A DNA stretch of 38,031 nucleotides from Thiomargarita sp. (lineage in GTDB: Bacteria; Pseudomonadota; Gammaproteobacteria; Beggiatoales; Beggiatoaceae): the NCBI GenBank assembly GCA_020720115.1, contig DYPD01000031.1, positions 1 through 38,031 of the forward strand. The letters run 5' to 3'. Positions within the stretch are counted from its first letter, which is position 1; every line of letters starts with the position of its first letter. The notes below the pieces were generated by a model. The model was not told where the DNA came from. It saw nothing but the letters and a program-made list of their open reading frames with translations, and searched no databases. Below are positions 1 to 8,526 of the stretch, one piece after another. Both the position numbers and the translations under genes were made by a program.

Positions 1-764
1 TAATGCAGGACTTCGAGTACGCCGTCCCAAAACAGTAGTCGCGCTTGTAGCGCTTGCTGAGCGGCGAGTTCGGCTTCGGCGATTTTGTTTGGATCAGCGT
101 CGCACAGGTGTTCGAGCAGGCGCAGGGACAGGGGCGCGTGAAAGTCTTCGTCAAGGTGAATGTGGCGTTCTAGGTAGTAATGAAAAGTCGGTACGTCCGT
201 TGCGCTGATGCGCATTTTGGCGAGGAAGGCGCGGAACATGACGGGGATGATTTTTTCGCGCCCTAGCGCAAGCACAGCGGCGACTACATGCGGCTTTCCG
301 CTGTCGAGAAAGGCAAAGGTGGTACGGGTGAAGCGTCGTGCGGCGTTGGGAACGTAAGGCTGCATGAGGGCTGCTTGGATGCCGTGCTCACGCACGCTGG
401 CAATGAAGCGTTGTGGGATGCTGACATCTGCGCCTACGTCGCTCATAGCGCCGCAGTAGAGTTCAAAATGGCTACTGAAGCTGATGTTGCTGCCAGGTGC
501 GCCCTGGTCGGATTCTTCTTCGAGCACTAATTCGTTGATAAAGCGCCGTACTGCGCCCTCGCCTTGGGGTAACCAAGGATAGACGGCGGGTGCGATCTCG
601 CGCTGCAAGTATTTGATTAAAGACATAAAATCCCATACAGAAAAAACATGGTGCTGCATGAAGCAACGGAGCTTTTCGAGGCTGTCAAGCGCGGCGTAGA
701 CGGGGTGTTCGTCAAGGGCTTGTTGCAGCGGGGCTATGACTTCGAGGTTGAATGTGGAGGACAT
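1..764 (-). CDS. DUF3050 family protein, haem-oxygenase-like fold (3' end at window edge)
   Basis: The frame opens at ATG 764-762 and stays open for 254 codons to the window edge. The next codon begins TA, so the stop may lie right at the edge, which would fit the usual family length of about 240-260 residues. The N-terminal stretch around residues 30-55 (HHVFSVWDFMSLIKYLQRE) is typical of DUF3050 proteins, which belong to the haem-oxygenase-like all-helical superfamily. Near the C-terminus, residues 200-210 carry H201, H203, D205 and H209 on one helix. H201, D205 and H209 have i, i+4, i+8 spacing, which could form part of a metal site. No enzymatic reaction is established for the family to my knowledge. 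The gene lies downstream of the TIR/WD40 gene on the same strand, separated by a probable terminator, so it is probably transcribed separately. Confidence 0.82.
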   Translation of the reverse strand, partial: MSSTFNLEVIAPLQQALDEHPVYAALDSLEKLRCFMQHHVFSVWDFMSLIKYLQREIAPAVYPWLPQGEGAVRRFINELVLEEESDQGAPGSNISFSSHFELYCGAMSDVGADVSIPQRFIASVREHGIQAALMQPYVPNAARRFTRTTFAFLDSGKPHVVAAVLALGREKIIPVMFRAFLAKMRISATDVPTFHYYLERHIHLDEDFHAPLSLRLLEHLCDADPNKIAEAELAAQQALQARLLFWDGVLEVLH

Positions 765-793
765 GAGGGGTTCCGTAAAGTGGCTGGAAACTG

Positions 794-828
794 AAACCCA
801 CCGCCAGGGCATGCGCCTTGGCGGTGGG
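794..828 (-). terminator. Hairpin terminator after the TIR/WD40 gene
   Basis: Positions 797-806 (CCCACCGCCA) and 819-828 (TGGCGGTGGG) form a perfect 10-bp GC-rich stem around a 12-base loop. On the minus strand the stem is followed by TTTCAGTTT, a short and interrupted T tract. It lies 33 bases beyond the stop codon of the TIR/WD40 gene, which fits intrinsic termination. The interrupted T tract makes its strength uncertain. Confidence 0.6.
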
Positions 829-861
829 GATGTCGCTTTAGTAAGGTGCGCAGTGAGGGAG

Positions 862-3800
862 TTATTGGGGTGCGCCTAACAGACGATCAAGTTGCCAGCG
901 TTCGCGGGCGTCAGTCGAGAAGCTGTCTGACCACAGTTGAGCTTTGGCATAGGCGACGAGGCTTTCGGTATCGGGCAAAAATAGCCAGCGGCGTACTGTG
1001 CGATCAGCGGAACCTGAAAGCAAAAAGCGTCCGTCACTGCTAAAACCCAGGGAATTGATCTGCTTGTTATGTCCAGCGAGGGTGTAACGCATAGCGCCGG
1101 TGTCGGCATTCCAGATGATGATGCTTTTATCTCCCGAACCTGAGACTATGTAGCGTCCATCAGGACTAAAGATGGCATCGTACACAATGTCTTTGTGTTC
1201 TTTGAGCACCAGTTCTTGTTCTCCGCTTGCCACATTCCACACGCGCACACTTTGATCTTGTCCAGAGGACACGAGGCGCTTGCCGTCAGGACTGAAGTTC
1301 ACAGTTTGAACGTAGTAGGTGTGTCCCTTGAGTACCCGCACTTGCTGTCCGGTTTGAATATCCCACAGACGCACTAATTGATCGCGGGAGGCGGAGGCGA
1401 GTAATTTGCCTTGTGGATCGTAGTCAATGAGAAACACTTCGTCTGTGTGTCCAGTGAGAATTTTTTGCGCCTCGCCCGTTTCAGCGTTCCACAAACGAAT
1501 GCTTTTGTCTTTGGAGGCGCTGGCGAGCTGTTTGCCGTCTGGACTATAGGCAACAGAGGTGACTGCGTTAGTGTGTCCAGTGAGCTGCCGTGCGGCTACG
1601 TCTGGCTGATGCAAATTCCAGATGTAAAGGTTGTGGTCATAACTGGCAGCAGCTATGTGCTGTCCATCAGGTGCATAGCTGATTTCAGCAATCCCGCCTT
1701 GGCCAGCTCTGACAATTCCTCCTTGGAGGGATAAAACAGCTTGAGTTTCGCTTGTCTCGCTGTCGCGCAAATAGAGTTTTCCATCCCAGCCGCCGCTGGC
1801 AATTTGTTTTCCATCTGGGCTATAAACTGCGTCCCATACTTCATCTCCATGGCGCCCAACAATGTTACTGTTGAGTACGCTGCTGGCATCCCAGACTCGT
1901 ATAGAGCGGTCAACGGAGGCAGACACAATAGATTGAGCATCTGGGCTAAATGCCACTGACCAGACAGCAGCATAGTGTCCGTACACGGTGTTTTGCACTT
2001 GGCGGGAGGCAAGGTCCCAGACAGTAATGGCTCGGTTAGCCGCTGCTGCCAGCAAATATTTGCCATCTGGACTGTACACCAATTTATTAAACCGAGCGCC
2101 ACTGTCACACTGGCTCAGTTTAGTGAGTTGCGCGCCGCTGTTGACATCCCACAGATACACAGCACCATCCCAGGAAGAAGAAGCGATTTGTTGCTCGTCA
2201 GAACTGAAAGTAGCGGATAGCACCCAATCTGTATGCCCTTCAAATTTCTTAAGAATGTTGCCTGTGTCTAGGTCCCACAAAAATACACCATTATCGTTGC
2301 TTGCCGATAACAGGCGATTTCCGTCGGCGCTGTATTGAAGGCTGTTGATAGACGACTGGTGTCCCTCCAATTGTCTGAGCATGGTATGGGTTTGCACATC
2401 CCAAATGCGAATTTTGCCATCAAATGCGCCGCTGGCAAGAAAGCGCCCATCAGGGCTGTATGCCAGCGCGTTGATCATGGCTTCGTGCGCTAACACGGCA
2501 AGGAGTGCGCCGCTGTGCGCATCCCACAAATGCACGCTTTTATCCCGCGAACCTGAGGCTATTTGTTTGCCGTCAGGACTGTATAGCGCCCGCCAGACCT
2601 CATCTGTGTGCCCGCTTAAGAGATGTTCTAGCTGACCTGTGCGCGCATTCCATATACGCACACTCTTGTCATCAGATGCCGAGAGAATGTGCTGTCCATC
2701 AGGGCTATAGCTGGCGCGATTCACGCCGCTGGTATGACCTTCCTTACCGTCTCCCTGAATCACCAGCTGTTTATCATCAAGAACCATGCTAGATTCATAG
2801 AGCAGCGTTTCAGCGGTTGGTGCATAGGAGCTATCGGGTTCAGCCCCCGGACGAGTCAGGGCAGCAATACTTAGCAAGGCAGCGGCATTAGGCGTATGTT
2901 CATGCACCGCTTGATTAGCATAGCTAGTCAAAGTAAGAGAGGTTGCCCAGTTAGAATTTTTACGCGCTAAAACCTCTTGGCGTTTGGCTTCAATGCTTTG
3001 AAACCAAGCATTGATTCCAGCAATAACAGACAATACCAGTAAGACCGCCAGCACTGCCATACGGTGTTTTTCTTTCTTTGCCAATTGCCGGAGTTTTTCC
3101 CGACTGTGCCCAATAAAAGCCTGTTGTAACTGAGTGGGTATCGGGGTTTTTTGGTCATCCAGCGCGATTTTCATCCAACGCTCGGCATTTTCACAGGCAA
3201 TGGCATTGAGCAAAAATTCCTGACTTTGCCCCTGTTCTTTCCATTCGGTAGCGCGCTGCTGCCAAATCGTGTGCTGGCGTGCATGATCCCGATCTAAGTC
3301 AATCGCTTGGATCAATTCAGCAAAGGCTTGATCAAAAGGTTGATTAATAAAATCAATGGGTTTGCAGTCAGAAGGTATGGCTTGAATGTGGCTATCTGAT
3401 TCACGGTAGAGCAAGGGAATAAAGCGTTTTGCCTGTTGGGTAGCGTACTCGATTTCTTCAGCACAGTACTCTGAAGCGAATGCCGCAGGCGACATGATAA
3501 AAACAAAATTATCTGTACTATCAATACCTTCCTTGATTTCTTTGAGAATATCCACGTCTCCACCAAGGTTTTCCTGATCAAACCAGATAACCTTTCCAGT
3601 GGCTTGTAAATGCCGATAAATTTGCCGCGCAAAATCGCTGCTGTCATAGCGCGAATAGGCAATAAAAACTTCCGTGTTGGTTTGCCCATCCGCCGCGTCT
3701 TCACTGGCTTGAATAAAGGTTTTATGCAATTCAGTTGGCGCATGTTGCGGACGCTGTTCATTTAAGCGCAACCAGGTCACGGCATTATCCAATTTATAAC

Positions 3801-5130
3801 CGCGCAACAAACAGGCTCTTTGTTCTGGATTTGCTTGCCAGCGCAAAGCCTCTACGAGCAAACGCTTGCGTTGCGCATAATAATCAGCATCATGACGCAG
3901 CACTTGCAACAAATTATCAAGACTTTTTCCCGCCTCTGGGCTGTCTGCTCCATACCATTCAATTTCTTGCAAAGAACGCACTGCTTCAGGTATCAGGTGG
4001 GTATCAGTTGCCCGTATCAGCAAAGGAATAATCCGTTTGCCATGCTGCACGGCATACGCCAAGGCGGGCGGACAAAGTTCATCCGTAGCTGTTTCTGGGG
4101 CAATGAAATACAAAAAATTATTAGATTTTTCAATACCTTCGTTAATCGCCACCAAGTACGACTTACCTCTTGGAATATCCATTTCAGACTGCCACACCGT
4201 GATCCCATAACGAGACAAAGCGGTAATCACTTGAGTGCGCAAGCCTTTGTCCACCTGCGCATACGCGATAAACACATCAAAGGTGGCGTTTTCTGCGGCT
4301 TTGCGTGAAGCACAAATAAACGCCGACATCACCGGACTTGGCTCACAGGGCGCTTGTTCTCCCGCCTTAAACTCGGTCAATAACCACTGCTGCGCCGCTA
4401 GGCGGATTTCTTCGCGCAGCAAATACCGAGGCGCAAACTGGCTCCGCGACCAATCCAGAGCCTGATCTAAAATCCGCGTATGCTGTTCCACATGGGCGCG
4501 ATGCCGCTCCAGCACCGTTATTACACGCTCTAAGGTGCTGTCTAACGAATCCAAGCGCGTACCGAATTGCGGCAAGCTTAGCCCGCTCAAATAGCCCAAA
4601 TCATCATGCCTATGCCAATAGTTTTCATAACACCGCGCCCACTGTGCCAGTTCTTGGCAATCCGCATCGCTTAGGCTCTCCTGGCTATCCAGCCAATCTG
4701 TTGCTCCAATCAACATCAGCGAACGATCCAACACCTGCTGCGTAGAAACAATGCCTTGATTAGGCATTTCATGTTGCGCATAAAACCGCGCCAATACCTG
4801 GCAATCGCCTTCTGATAACGGTTTATTTTCCGTCTGGAAAATCACCATCTGATTGACCGGAATAATGCGCTTACCCAGAAGGCGAGCATATTCCAACTCA
4901 ATCAGACAATAGGGCGAACAGAGCGCACGCGGCGCCATTACAAATAGAAAATTATGGGCAGATTCAATGCCATGCCTGATGCGTATAGAATAATCTTCAC
5001 CATCAGGAATATTCACCTTATCAAACCAGGCGTCATAGCCTGAGAGGCGTAAGCGTTGATGTAAGTGCGCGACAAAGCTTAAGCTTTCTCGTCGCCCGTA
5101 AGAAATAAACAGGTCTTTGAAATGTGGCAT
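862..5130 (-). CDS. Triple-TIR, membrane-anchored WD40 repeat protein
   Basis: This is a 1422-residue protein. TIR domains lie at about residues 5-95, 283-375 and 486-575. Each is followed by a related helical linker (about 205-280, 411-482 and 611-685) with an alternating HT/R...L..A..W, LLR and fi.aS pattern. A hydrophobic segment at 690-710 follows a basic stretch (KKEKHR). A coiled or helical linker and 14 WD40 repeats then run from about residue 799 to 1395, enough for two seven-bladed propellers. TIR1 and TIR3 have a glutamate at the position used by NAD-cleaving TIR enzymes (E78 in YCLIELEYA; E559 in YCAEEIEYA). TIR2 has alanine there (A356 in LCPPALAYA). Bacterial TIR proteins commonly degrade NAD or make signalling nucleotides in anti-phage defence, so an effector or sensor role is an inference. 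No STAND ATPase is visible. The ATG at 5130 is right at the domain start; the ribosome site is weak. Confidence 0.9.
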   Translation of the reverse strand: MPHFKDLFISYGRRESLSFVAHLHQRLRLSGYDAWFDKVNIPDGEDYSIRIRHGIESAHNFLFVMAPRALCSPYCLIELEYARLLGKRIIPVNQMVIFQTENKPLSEGDCQVLARFYAQHEMPNQGIVSTQQVLDRSLMLIGATDWLDSQESLSDADCQELAQWARCYENYWHRHDDLGYLSGLSLPQFGTRLDSLDSTLERVITVLERHRAHVEQHTRILDQALDWSRSQFAPRYLLREEIRLAAQQWLLTEFKAGEQAPCEPSPVMSAFICASRKAAENATFDVFIAYAQVDKGLRTQVITALSRYGITVWQSEMDIPRGKSYLVAINEGIEKSNNFLYFIAPETATDELCPPALAYAVQHGKRIIPLLIRATDTHLIPEAVRSLQEIEWYGADSPEAGKSLDNLLQVLRHDADYYAQRKRLLVEALRWQANPEQRACLLRGYKLDNAVTWLRLNEQRPQHAPTELHKTFIQASEDAADGQTNTEVFIAYSRYDSSDFARQIYRHLQATGKVIWFDQENLGGDVDILKEIKEGIDSTDNFVFIMSPAAFASEYCAEEIEYATQQAKRFIPLLYRESDSHIQAIPSDCKPIDFINQPFDQAFAELIQAIDLDRDHARQHTIWQQRATEWKEQGQSQEFLLNAIACENAERWMKIALDDQKTPIPTQLQQAFIGHSREKLRQLAKKEKHRMAVLAVLLVLSVIAGINAWFQSIEAKRQEVLARKNSNWATSLTLTSYANQAVHEHTPNAAALLSIAALTRPGAEPDSSYAPTAETLLYESSMVLDDKQLVIQGDGKEGHTSGVNRASYSPDGQHILSASDDKSVRIWNARTGQLEHLLSGHTDEVWRALYSPDGKQIASGSRDKSVHLWDAHSGALLAVLAHEAMINALAYSPDGRFLASGAFDGKIRIWDVQTHTMLRQLEGHQSSINSLQYSADGNRLLSASNDNGVFLWDLDTGNILKKFEGHTDWVLSATFSSDEQQIASSSWDGAVYLWDVNSGAQLTKLSQCDSGARFNKLVYSPDGKYLLAAAANRAITVWDLASRQVQNTVYGHYAAVWSVAFSPDAQSIVSASVDRSIRVWDASSVLNSNIVGRHGDEVWDAVYSPDGKQIASGGWDGKLYLRDSETSETQAVLSLQGGIVRAGQGGIAEISYAPDGQHIAAASYDHNLYIWNLHQPDVAARQLTGHTNAVTSVAYSPDGKQLASASKDKSIRLWNAETGEAQKILTGHTDEVFLIDYDPQGKLLASASRDQLVRLWDIQTGQQVRVLKGHTYYVQTVNFSPDGKRLVSSGQDQSVRVWNVASGEQELVLKEHKDIVYDAIFSPDGRYIVSGSGDKSIIIWNADTGAMRYTLAGHNKQINSLGFSSDGRFLLSGSADRTVRRWLFLPDTESLVAYAKAQLWSDSFSTDARERWQLDRLLGAPQ
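946..2736 (-). repeat. Fourteen WD40 repeats in the TIR protein
   Basis: Fourteen units of roughly 42 residues follow the pattern H..V....YSPDG..ias.s.D..vr.Wd..tG. Most are regular; two (the sixth and the ninth) have longer or altered inter-blade segments, and the last lacks the terminal WD pair and runs into a short C-terminal helix. The DNA similarity between units (about 126 bases) comes from coding repeats. Fourteen repeats is the count expected for two complete seven-bladed propellers. Confidence 0.85.
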
Positions 5131-5351
5131 AGGGTTCGGTTTTTAGGTGTGGAAAAACGACTTTAAAGTAAAGCTCTGAATGGGTTTTCCGGGGTTCTTA
5201 TATGAAAACCACATATTTGGAGGCTCTCGGTAGCCAACTTGCCGCTGTCGCAGAAAAATTGAGCGGCTGGTAGTCGGCAGCAAACAAAAGCATTTTATAC
5301 CTGAAATTCGCTAAAGTTACATGTTTTACCACATCTTTAAGATCGATAAAC

Positions 5352-7178
5352 TTACTCTAACCACTGAATAACAAAGGGTAAACGCAGACGTTTGTGCGTA
5401 GCGCAATCCAGTTGTGTGACAAAAGCCATATTTCCTAAGTCACCAAAATCAAAAGCGGCTTGCAGTTTTTCTCCCGGCGCCAGATCGCTCATCTCAGGGT
5501 GGGTGCTAAACCAGACTTTCAGCGCTTTCAGGCTGTCGTCCGCCTGTGGAATTAACACACTAAAACCACCATCAGCAAGCGGCTGGATATGAGATGCAGG
5601 GATACCCAGTTGTTGTAAAGTTTGGCTAAATTCTTCTGGATTGGGCACGGTGGGATAGGCGATTTGCGTGCTTCCATCAGCGTACTGAATGCGCAAGCGT
5701 TGGTTAAAGCCGCCCGCATCAGCAGGTAAGCGTTCTACGCTGGGCGCGGTTTCCTGAGCTTGGGCGGGCGTGTAGGCGTGAACTCGATAGGGCGGAAACC
5801 AAGCCTCTGTGTCAGCTTGGCGACTACGGGGCGGCACTGTGCAAATGACCCCCTGCGCATTGATGCTCATGCTGCCTGGGTCGTTTGCATTAGCGCCTAT
5901 ACCAAAGGCTTTTGCCAGCCGTAAAATCCCTGGCGGTGCGTAAACAACTTTGAATTGAATAGCATTTTCTGAAGTAAGGGTGAATGCACCAGAGGCTAAA
6001 TCTACGCCTATGCCGGGTGGTACGCTGTCAGAAACTTTACGCACCTGCGCATCTAACACCCAAAAAGGCAGGCTAATGCCGTCAGGTCCTGCCAGTTCTA
6101 GCACGCCTTCGGCGCTTTGCTGCAAGCTGAAACCGGCAACTTGTCCGTTGATAATGTTCTGTATCTGCCCCAGCGCATCCGCGCCGCTACCGCCCAGACC
6201 AAAGCCTTTGCGCAAATCATAAGGCGGTGCATAACGTAGGTTATCAGGCAGCAAGCCAGCAGCAAATTGCAAACGCGGATAAGACAGCAAGAAATCTTCG
6301 GGTAACAGCACAAATTCCCCAGTTTGCGGATCAATTTTCAACCCTTGCGGCAAATAGGCTTGCAATTGTTCTGGCGTAATGCGTGCGTTATCTAATTGCG
6401 TTAGCCAATCGCTGAAACGCCCAGGCGCTTGTTGCGCCAAACCCCACCAAGCAGCGCGGTCAAAACTTTGCAATTCGGGCAAACCAACGCGATTGAGCAC
6501 TGCCAACGGCAATTGCGCTAATTGTTCGGTGTTCAATTGCGCCAGCGCCTCGTCGCGTACCAGGGCAAATTGCGCACTGTTTAAGCCTTGCAAGCTCTCC
6601 GCTGTAAAGGCGGCAAATTCTTCGGCGTTCAATTGCGCAAACAGCGTTGCCGGCAACTGCCCTAAGCTATCAGCATCTATGGCGGAATAAAGGCGCTGCG
6701 GCAGGCGCTTAAAACTCGCCACCTCTACTTGCTGCCATACTTCCTTTGCCAATGCCGCCACTTGGCTTTCTTGTAATTGGCTAAAAACCGCGTCAGGCAA
6801 AGCAAAAAACTGGCTGGCGCTTAATTGACTCAGCGCCTCTTGTCCCAGTGCGCTGAATGCCTGCCAATCCATCTGGGCAAACAGATTGCTGCTCAATTCT
6901 TTCACCCGCGTTCCGGCGCTGTGGAAAAAGGTTGCCACCGAAGCTGCGTCAAAGTGGCTAAACAAGCTGCTGTCAATGCTGCCCAAATCAGCCGGCCAAG
7001 AGGCGCTATTGAGCGGATCAAAGCCATTCCACCAATTACTGAGGTCTTGCCCAATGCCTCCAACAGCATTGCCTATATCATCCAAAATGCCGCGCCGGGT
7101 GGGCGGCTCCGCCCAAGCTGGCGGTAGCGCCAAACACACAACACAGAGTAACGAGATACCAATGCGGGTATAGTTCAT
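5352..7178 (-). CDS. Secreted 16-residue-repeat protein of unknown function
   Basis: The 608-residue product starts with a clear signal peptide: hydrophobic residues 7-20, with likely cleavage after AWA at residue 23. Residues 101-228 consist of eight consecutive 16-residue units with consensus (A/S)QL....F..L....L, predicted to form an alpha-helical solenoid. Weaker flanking units may extend it on both sides. The C-terminal half (about 280-608) is beta-rich and contains two or three divergent copies of a module with a G.l.l......v...P core; the last copy ends in KVWFSTHP near residue 560. The same module appears at the C-terminus of the 2056-residue protein at 19500-25670. I do not recognise the family. 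Export implies a periplasmic, outer-membrane or extracellular site. It is on the same strand as the TIR/WD40 gene with 221 bases between them, so co-transcription is possible but not shown. Confidence 0.85.
   Translation of the reverse strand: MNYTRIGISLLCVVCLALPPAWAEPPTRRGILDDIGNAVGGIGQDLSNWWNGFDPLNSASWPADLGSIDSSLFSHFDAASVATFFHSAGTRVKELSSNLFAQMDWQAFSALGQEALSQLSASQFFALPDAVFSQLQESQVAALAKEVWQQVEVASFKRLPQRLYSAIDADSLGQLPATLFAQLNAEEFAAFTAESLQGLNSAQFALVRDEALAQLNTEQLAQLPLAVLNRVGLPELQSFDRAAWWGLAQQAPGRFSDWLTQLDNARITPEQLQAYLPQGLKIDPQTGEFVLLPEDFLLSYPRLQFAAGLLPDNLRYAPPYDLRKGFGLGGSGADALGQIQNIINGQVAGFSLQQSAEGVLELAGPDGISLPFWVLDAQVRKVSDSVPPGIGVDLASGAFTLTSENAIQFKVVYAPPGILRLAKAFGIGANANDPGSMSINAQGVICTVPPRSRQADTEAWFPPYRVHAYTPAQAQETAPSVERLPADAGGFNQRLRIQYADGSTQIAYPTVPNPEEFSQTLQQLGIPASHIQPLADGGFSVLIPQADDSLKALKVWFSTHPEMSDLAPGEKLQAAFDFGDLGNMAFVTQLDCATHKRLRLPFVIQWLE
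6495..6878 (-). repeat. Eight tandem 48-base units coding 16-residue repeats
   Basis: Residues 101-228 of the secreted protein divide without gaps into eight units of exactly 16 residues, for example SQLSASQFFALPDAVF, AQLNAEEFAAFTAESL and AQLNTEQLAQLPLAVL. Hydrophobic positions 3, 8, 11 and 16 are conserved and the rest vary. The DNA units have diverged, so this is an old protein repeat and not a recent slippage array. Confidence 0.85.
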
Positions 7179-7398
7179 TTTAAGCCCCTTTTTCAGTGAT
7201 TTTTAGCCATTTTAGCCTGATTTATGCGCTGTTATTATGCCCAGGCAAGTGCGCTATCGTCTATTGCTGATCAATAAAATCGCTTTTCTTAAGCCAGACA
7301 GCGGTGCTATTCTGGCGCGTTTTTCGGCGCGTAAGCACCTTTCGATCAATAGCACATTGGTTTTTATAGAAAACTTTGCAAACAAGGAGTTATAAGGC

Positions 7399-8490
7399 AT
7401 GAAAGCCTCCATCCGTAATAAGCTAGAAAATCTCGCGGATCGGCTGCAAGAATTAGATGGGCTACTGGCAGAGCGAGAAGTCATCAATAATCAAAATAAA
7501 TTCAGAGGCTTATCCATTGAATATGCCGACCTTAAACCGGTTGTAGAGGTTTTTTTGGCATACCGTACTGCCGAGCAGTCCATTGAAAATGCTCAAGAAA
7601 TGTTGAATGACCCGGATGCAGAAATGCGTGAATTGGCAGAAGAAGAATTAACCACCGCCAAAGCGCAACGTGACCAATTAGAACAAGAATTACAGATTTT
7701 GTTACTGCCTAAAGACCCAGATGATCAGTGCAATGTGTTTTTAGAAGTCCGTGCCGGCACGGGCGGCGACGAAGCGGCGATTTTCGCGGGCGATTTGTTT
7801 CGTATGTATGCGCGTTATGCCGAGCAGAAAAAATGGGGCGTGGAAGTCGTCAGTGAAAATCTGGGTGAACATGGTGGCTACAAAGAAGTCATTGCGCGGG
7901 TCAGCGGCACAGGCGTGTATTCAGAACTCAAATTTGAATCCGGTGGGCATCGCGTACAGCGGGTGCCAGAAACCGAAGCACAAGGGCGTATTCATACCTC
8001 AGCCTGTACAGTGGCGGTGATGGCAGAAGTGGCGGAAATCAACGCCATTGAAATTAATCCAGCCGATTTAAAGGTTGATACTTTTCGTGCTTCGGGTGCG
8101 GGTGGTCAGCATGTGAATAAAACTGATTCCGCAATCCGCATTACACATTTGCCGACAAACACTGTGGTAGAGTGCCAAGACGAGCGTTCGCAGCACAAAA
8201 ACCGCGCCCGCGCCATGTCTTTGCTGCAAGCGCGTTTGTTAGCCGCCGAGCGAGAAAAACAGCGTTCCGCCGAAGCGGAAACGCGGCGCAATCTGGTCGG
8301 TAGCGGAGACCGCTCAGAGCGCATCCGTACTTACAATTATCCGCAAGGGCGCGTTACCGAACACCGCATTAATTTAACGCTTTATCGCTTAGAGGACGTG
8401 ATGGGCGGACAATTGGCGTTACTGCTCGAACCCTTACGCCACGAGCACCAGATGGACTTGCTTGCCAGTTTGGGCGATACTGAGCATTAA
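7399..8490 (+). CDS. prfA: Peptide chain release factor 1
   Basis: The 363-residue protein terminates translation at UAA and UAG by promoting hydrolysis of the peptidyl-tRNA ester in the ribosome. The stop-codon recognition tripeptide PxT is present as P190-E191-T192. The catalytic GGQ motif is at residues 235-237 in [16 protein letters not shown]. Length and full co-linearity match the bacterial family (about 360 residues). A strong ribosome site AAGGAG (7384-7389) lies nine bases before the ATG. It is followed 36 bases later by prmC, which methylates the GGQ glutamine, a widely conserved pairing. hemA, often upstream of prfA in gammaproteobacteria, is not present here. Confidence 0.97.
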   Translation: MKASIRNKLENLADRLQELDGLLAEREVINNQNKFRGLSIEYADLKPVVEVFLAYRTAEQSIENAQEMLNDPDAEMRELAEEELTTAKAQRDQLEQELQILLLPKDPDDQCNVFLEVRAGTGGDEAAIFAGDLFRMYARYAEQKKWGVEVVSENLGEHGGYKEVIARVSGTGVYSELKFESGGHRVQRVPETEAQGRIHTSACTVAVMAEVAEINAIEINPADLKVDTFRASGAGGQHVNKTDSAIRITHLPTNTVVECQDERSQHKNRARAMSLLQARLLAAEREKQRSAEAETRRNLVGSGDRSERIRTYNYPQGRVTEHRINLTLYRLEDVMGGQLALLLEPLRHEHQMDLLASLGDTEH

Positions 8491-8526
8491 TCGCCTCTTT
8501 ATCTGGCTCATCAGCGCAGGTTGCCT

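Noticed and set aside
946-2736. Regular DNA periodicity that could look like a repeat array or CRISPR
   Set aside because: The units are about 126 bases, diverged, and in one open frame; they encode WD40 repeats.
1195-2874. Several open frames on the plus strand opposite the WD40 region
   Set aside because: They lack ribosome sites and recognisable protein features and are explained by the repeats on the minus strand.
7269-7351. Two GATCAATA copies before prfA as an operator
   Set aside because: Two short AT-rich copies in a 220-base gap can occur by chance, and no symmetry supports a binding site.
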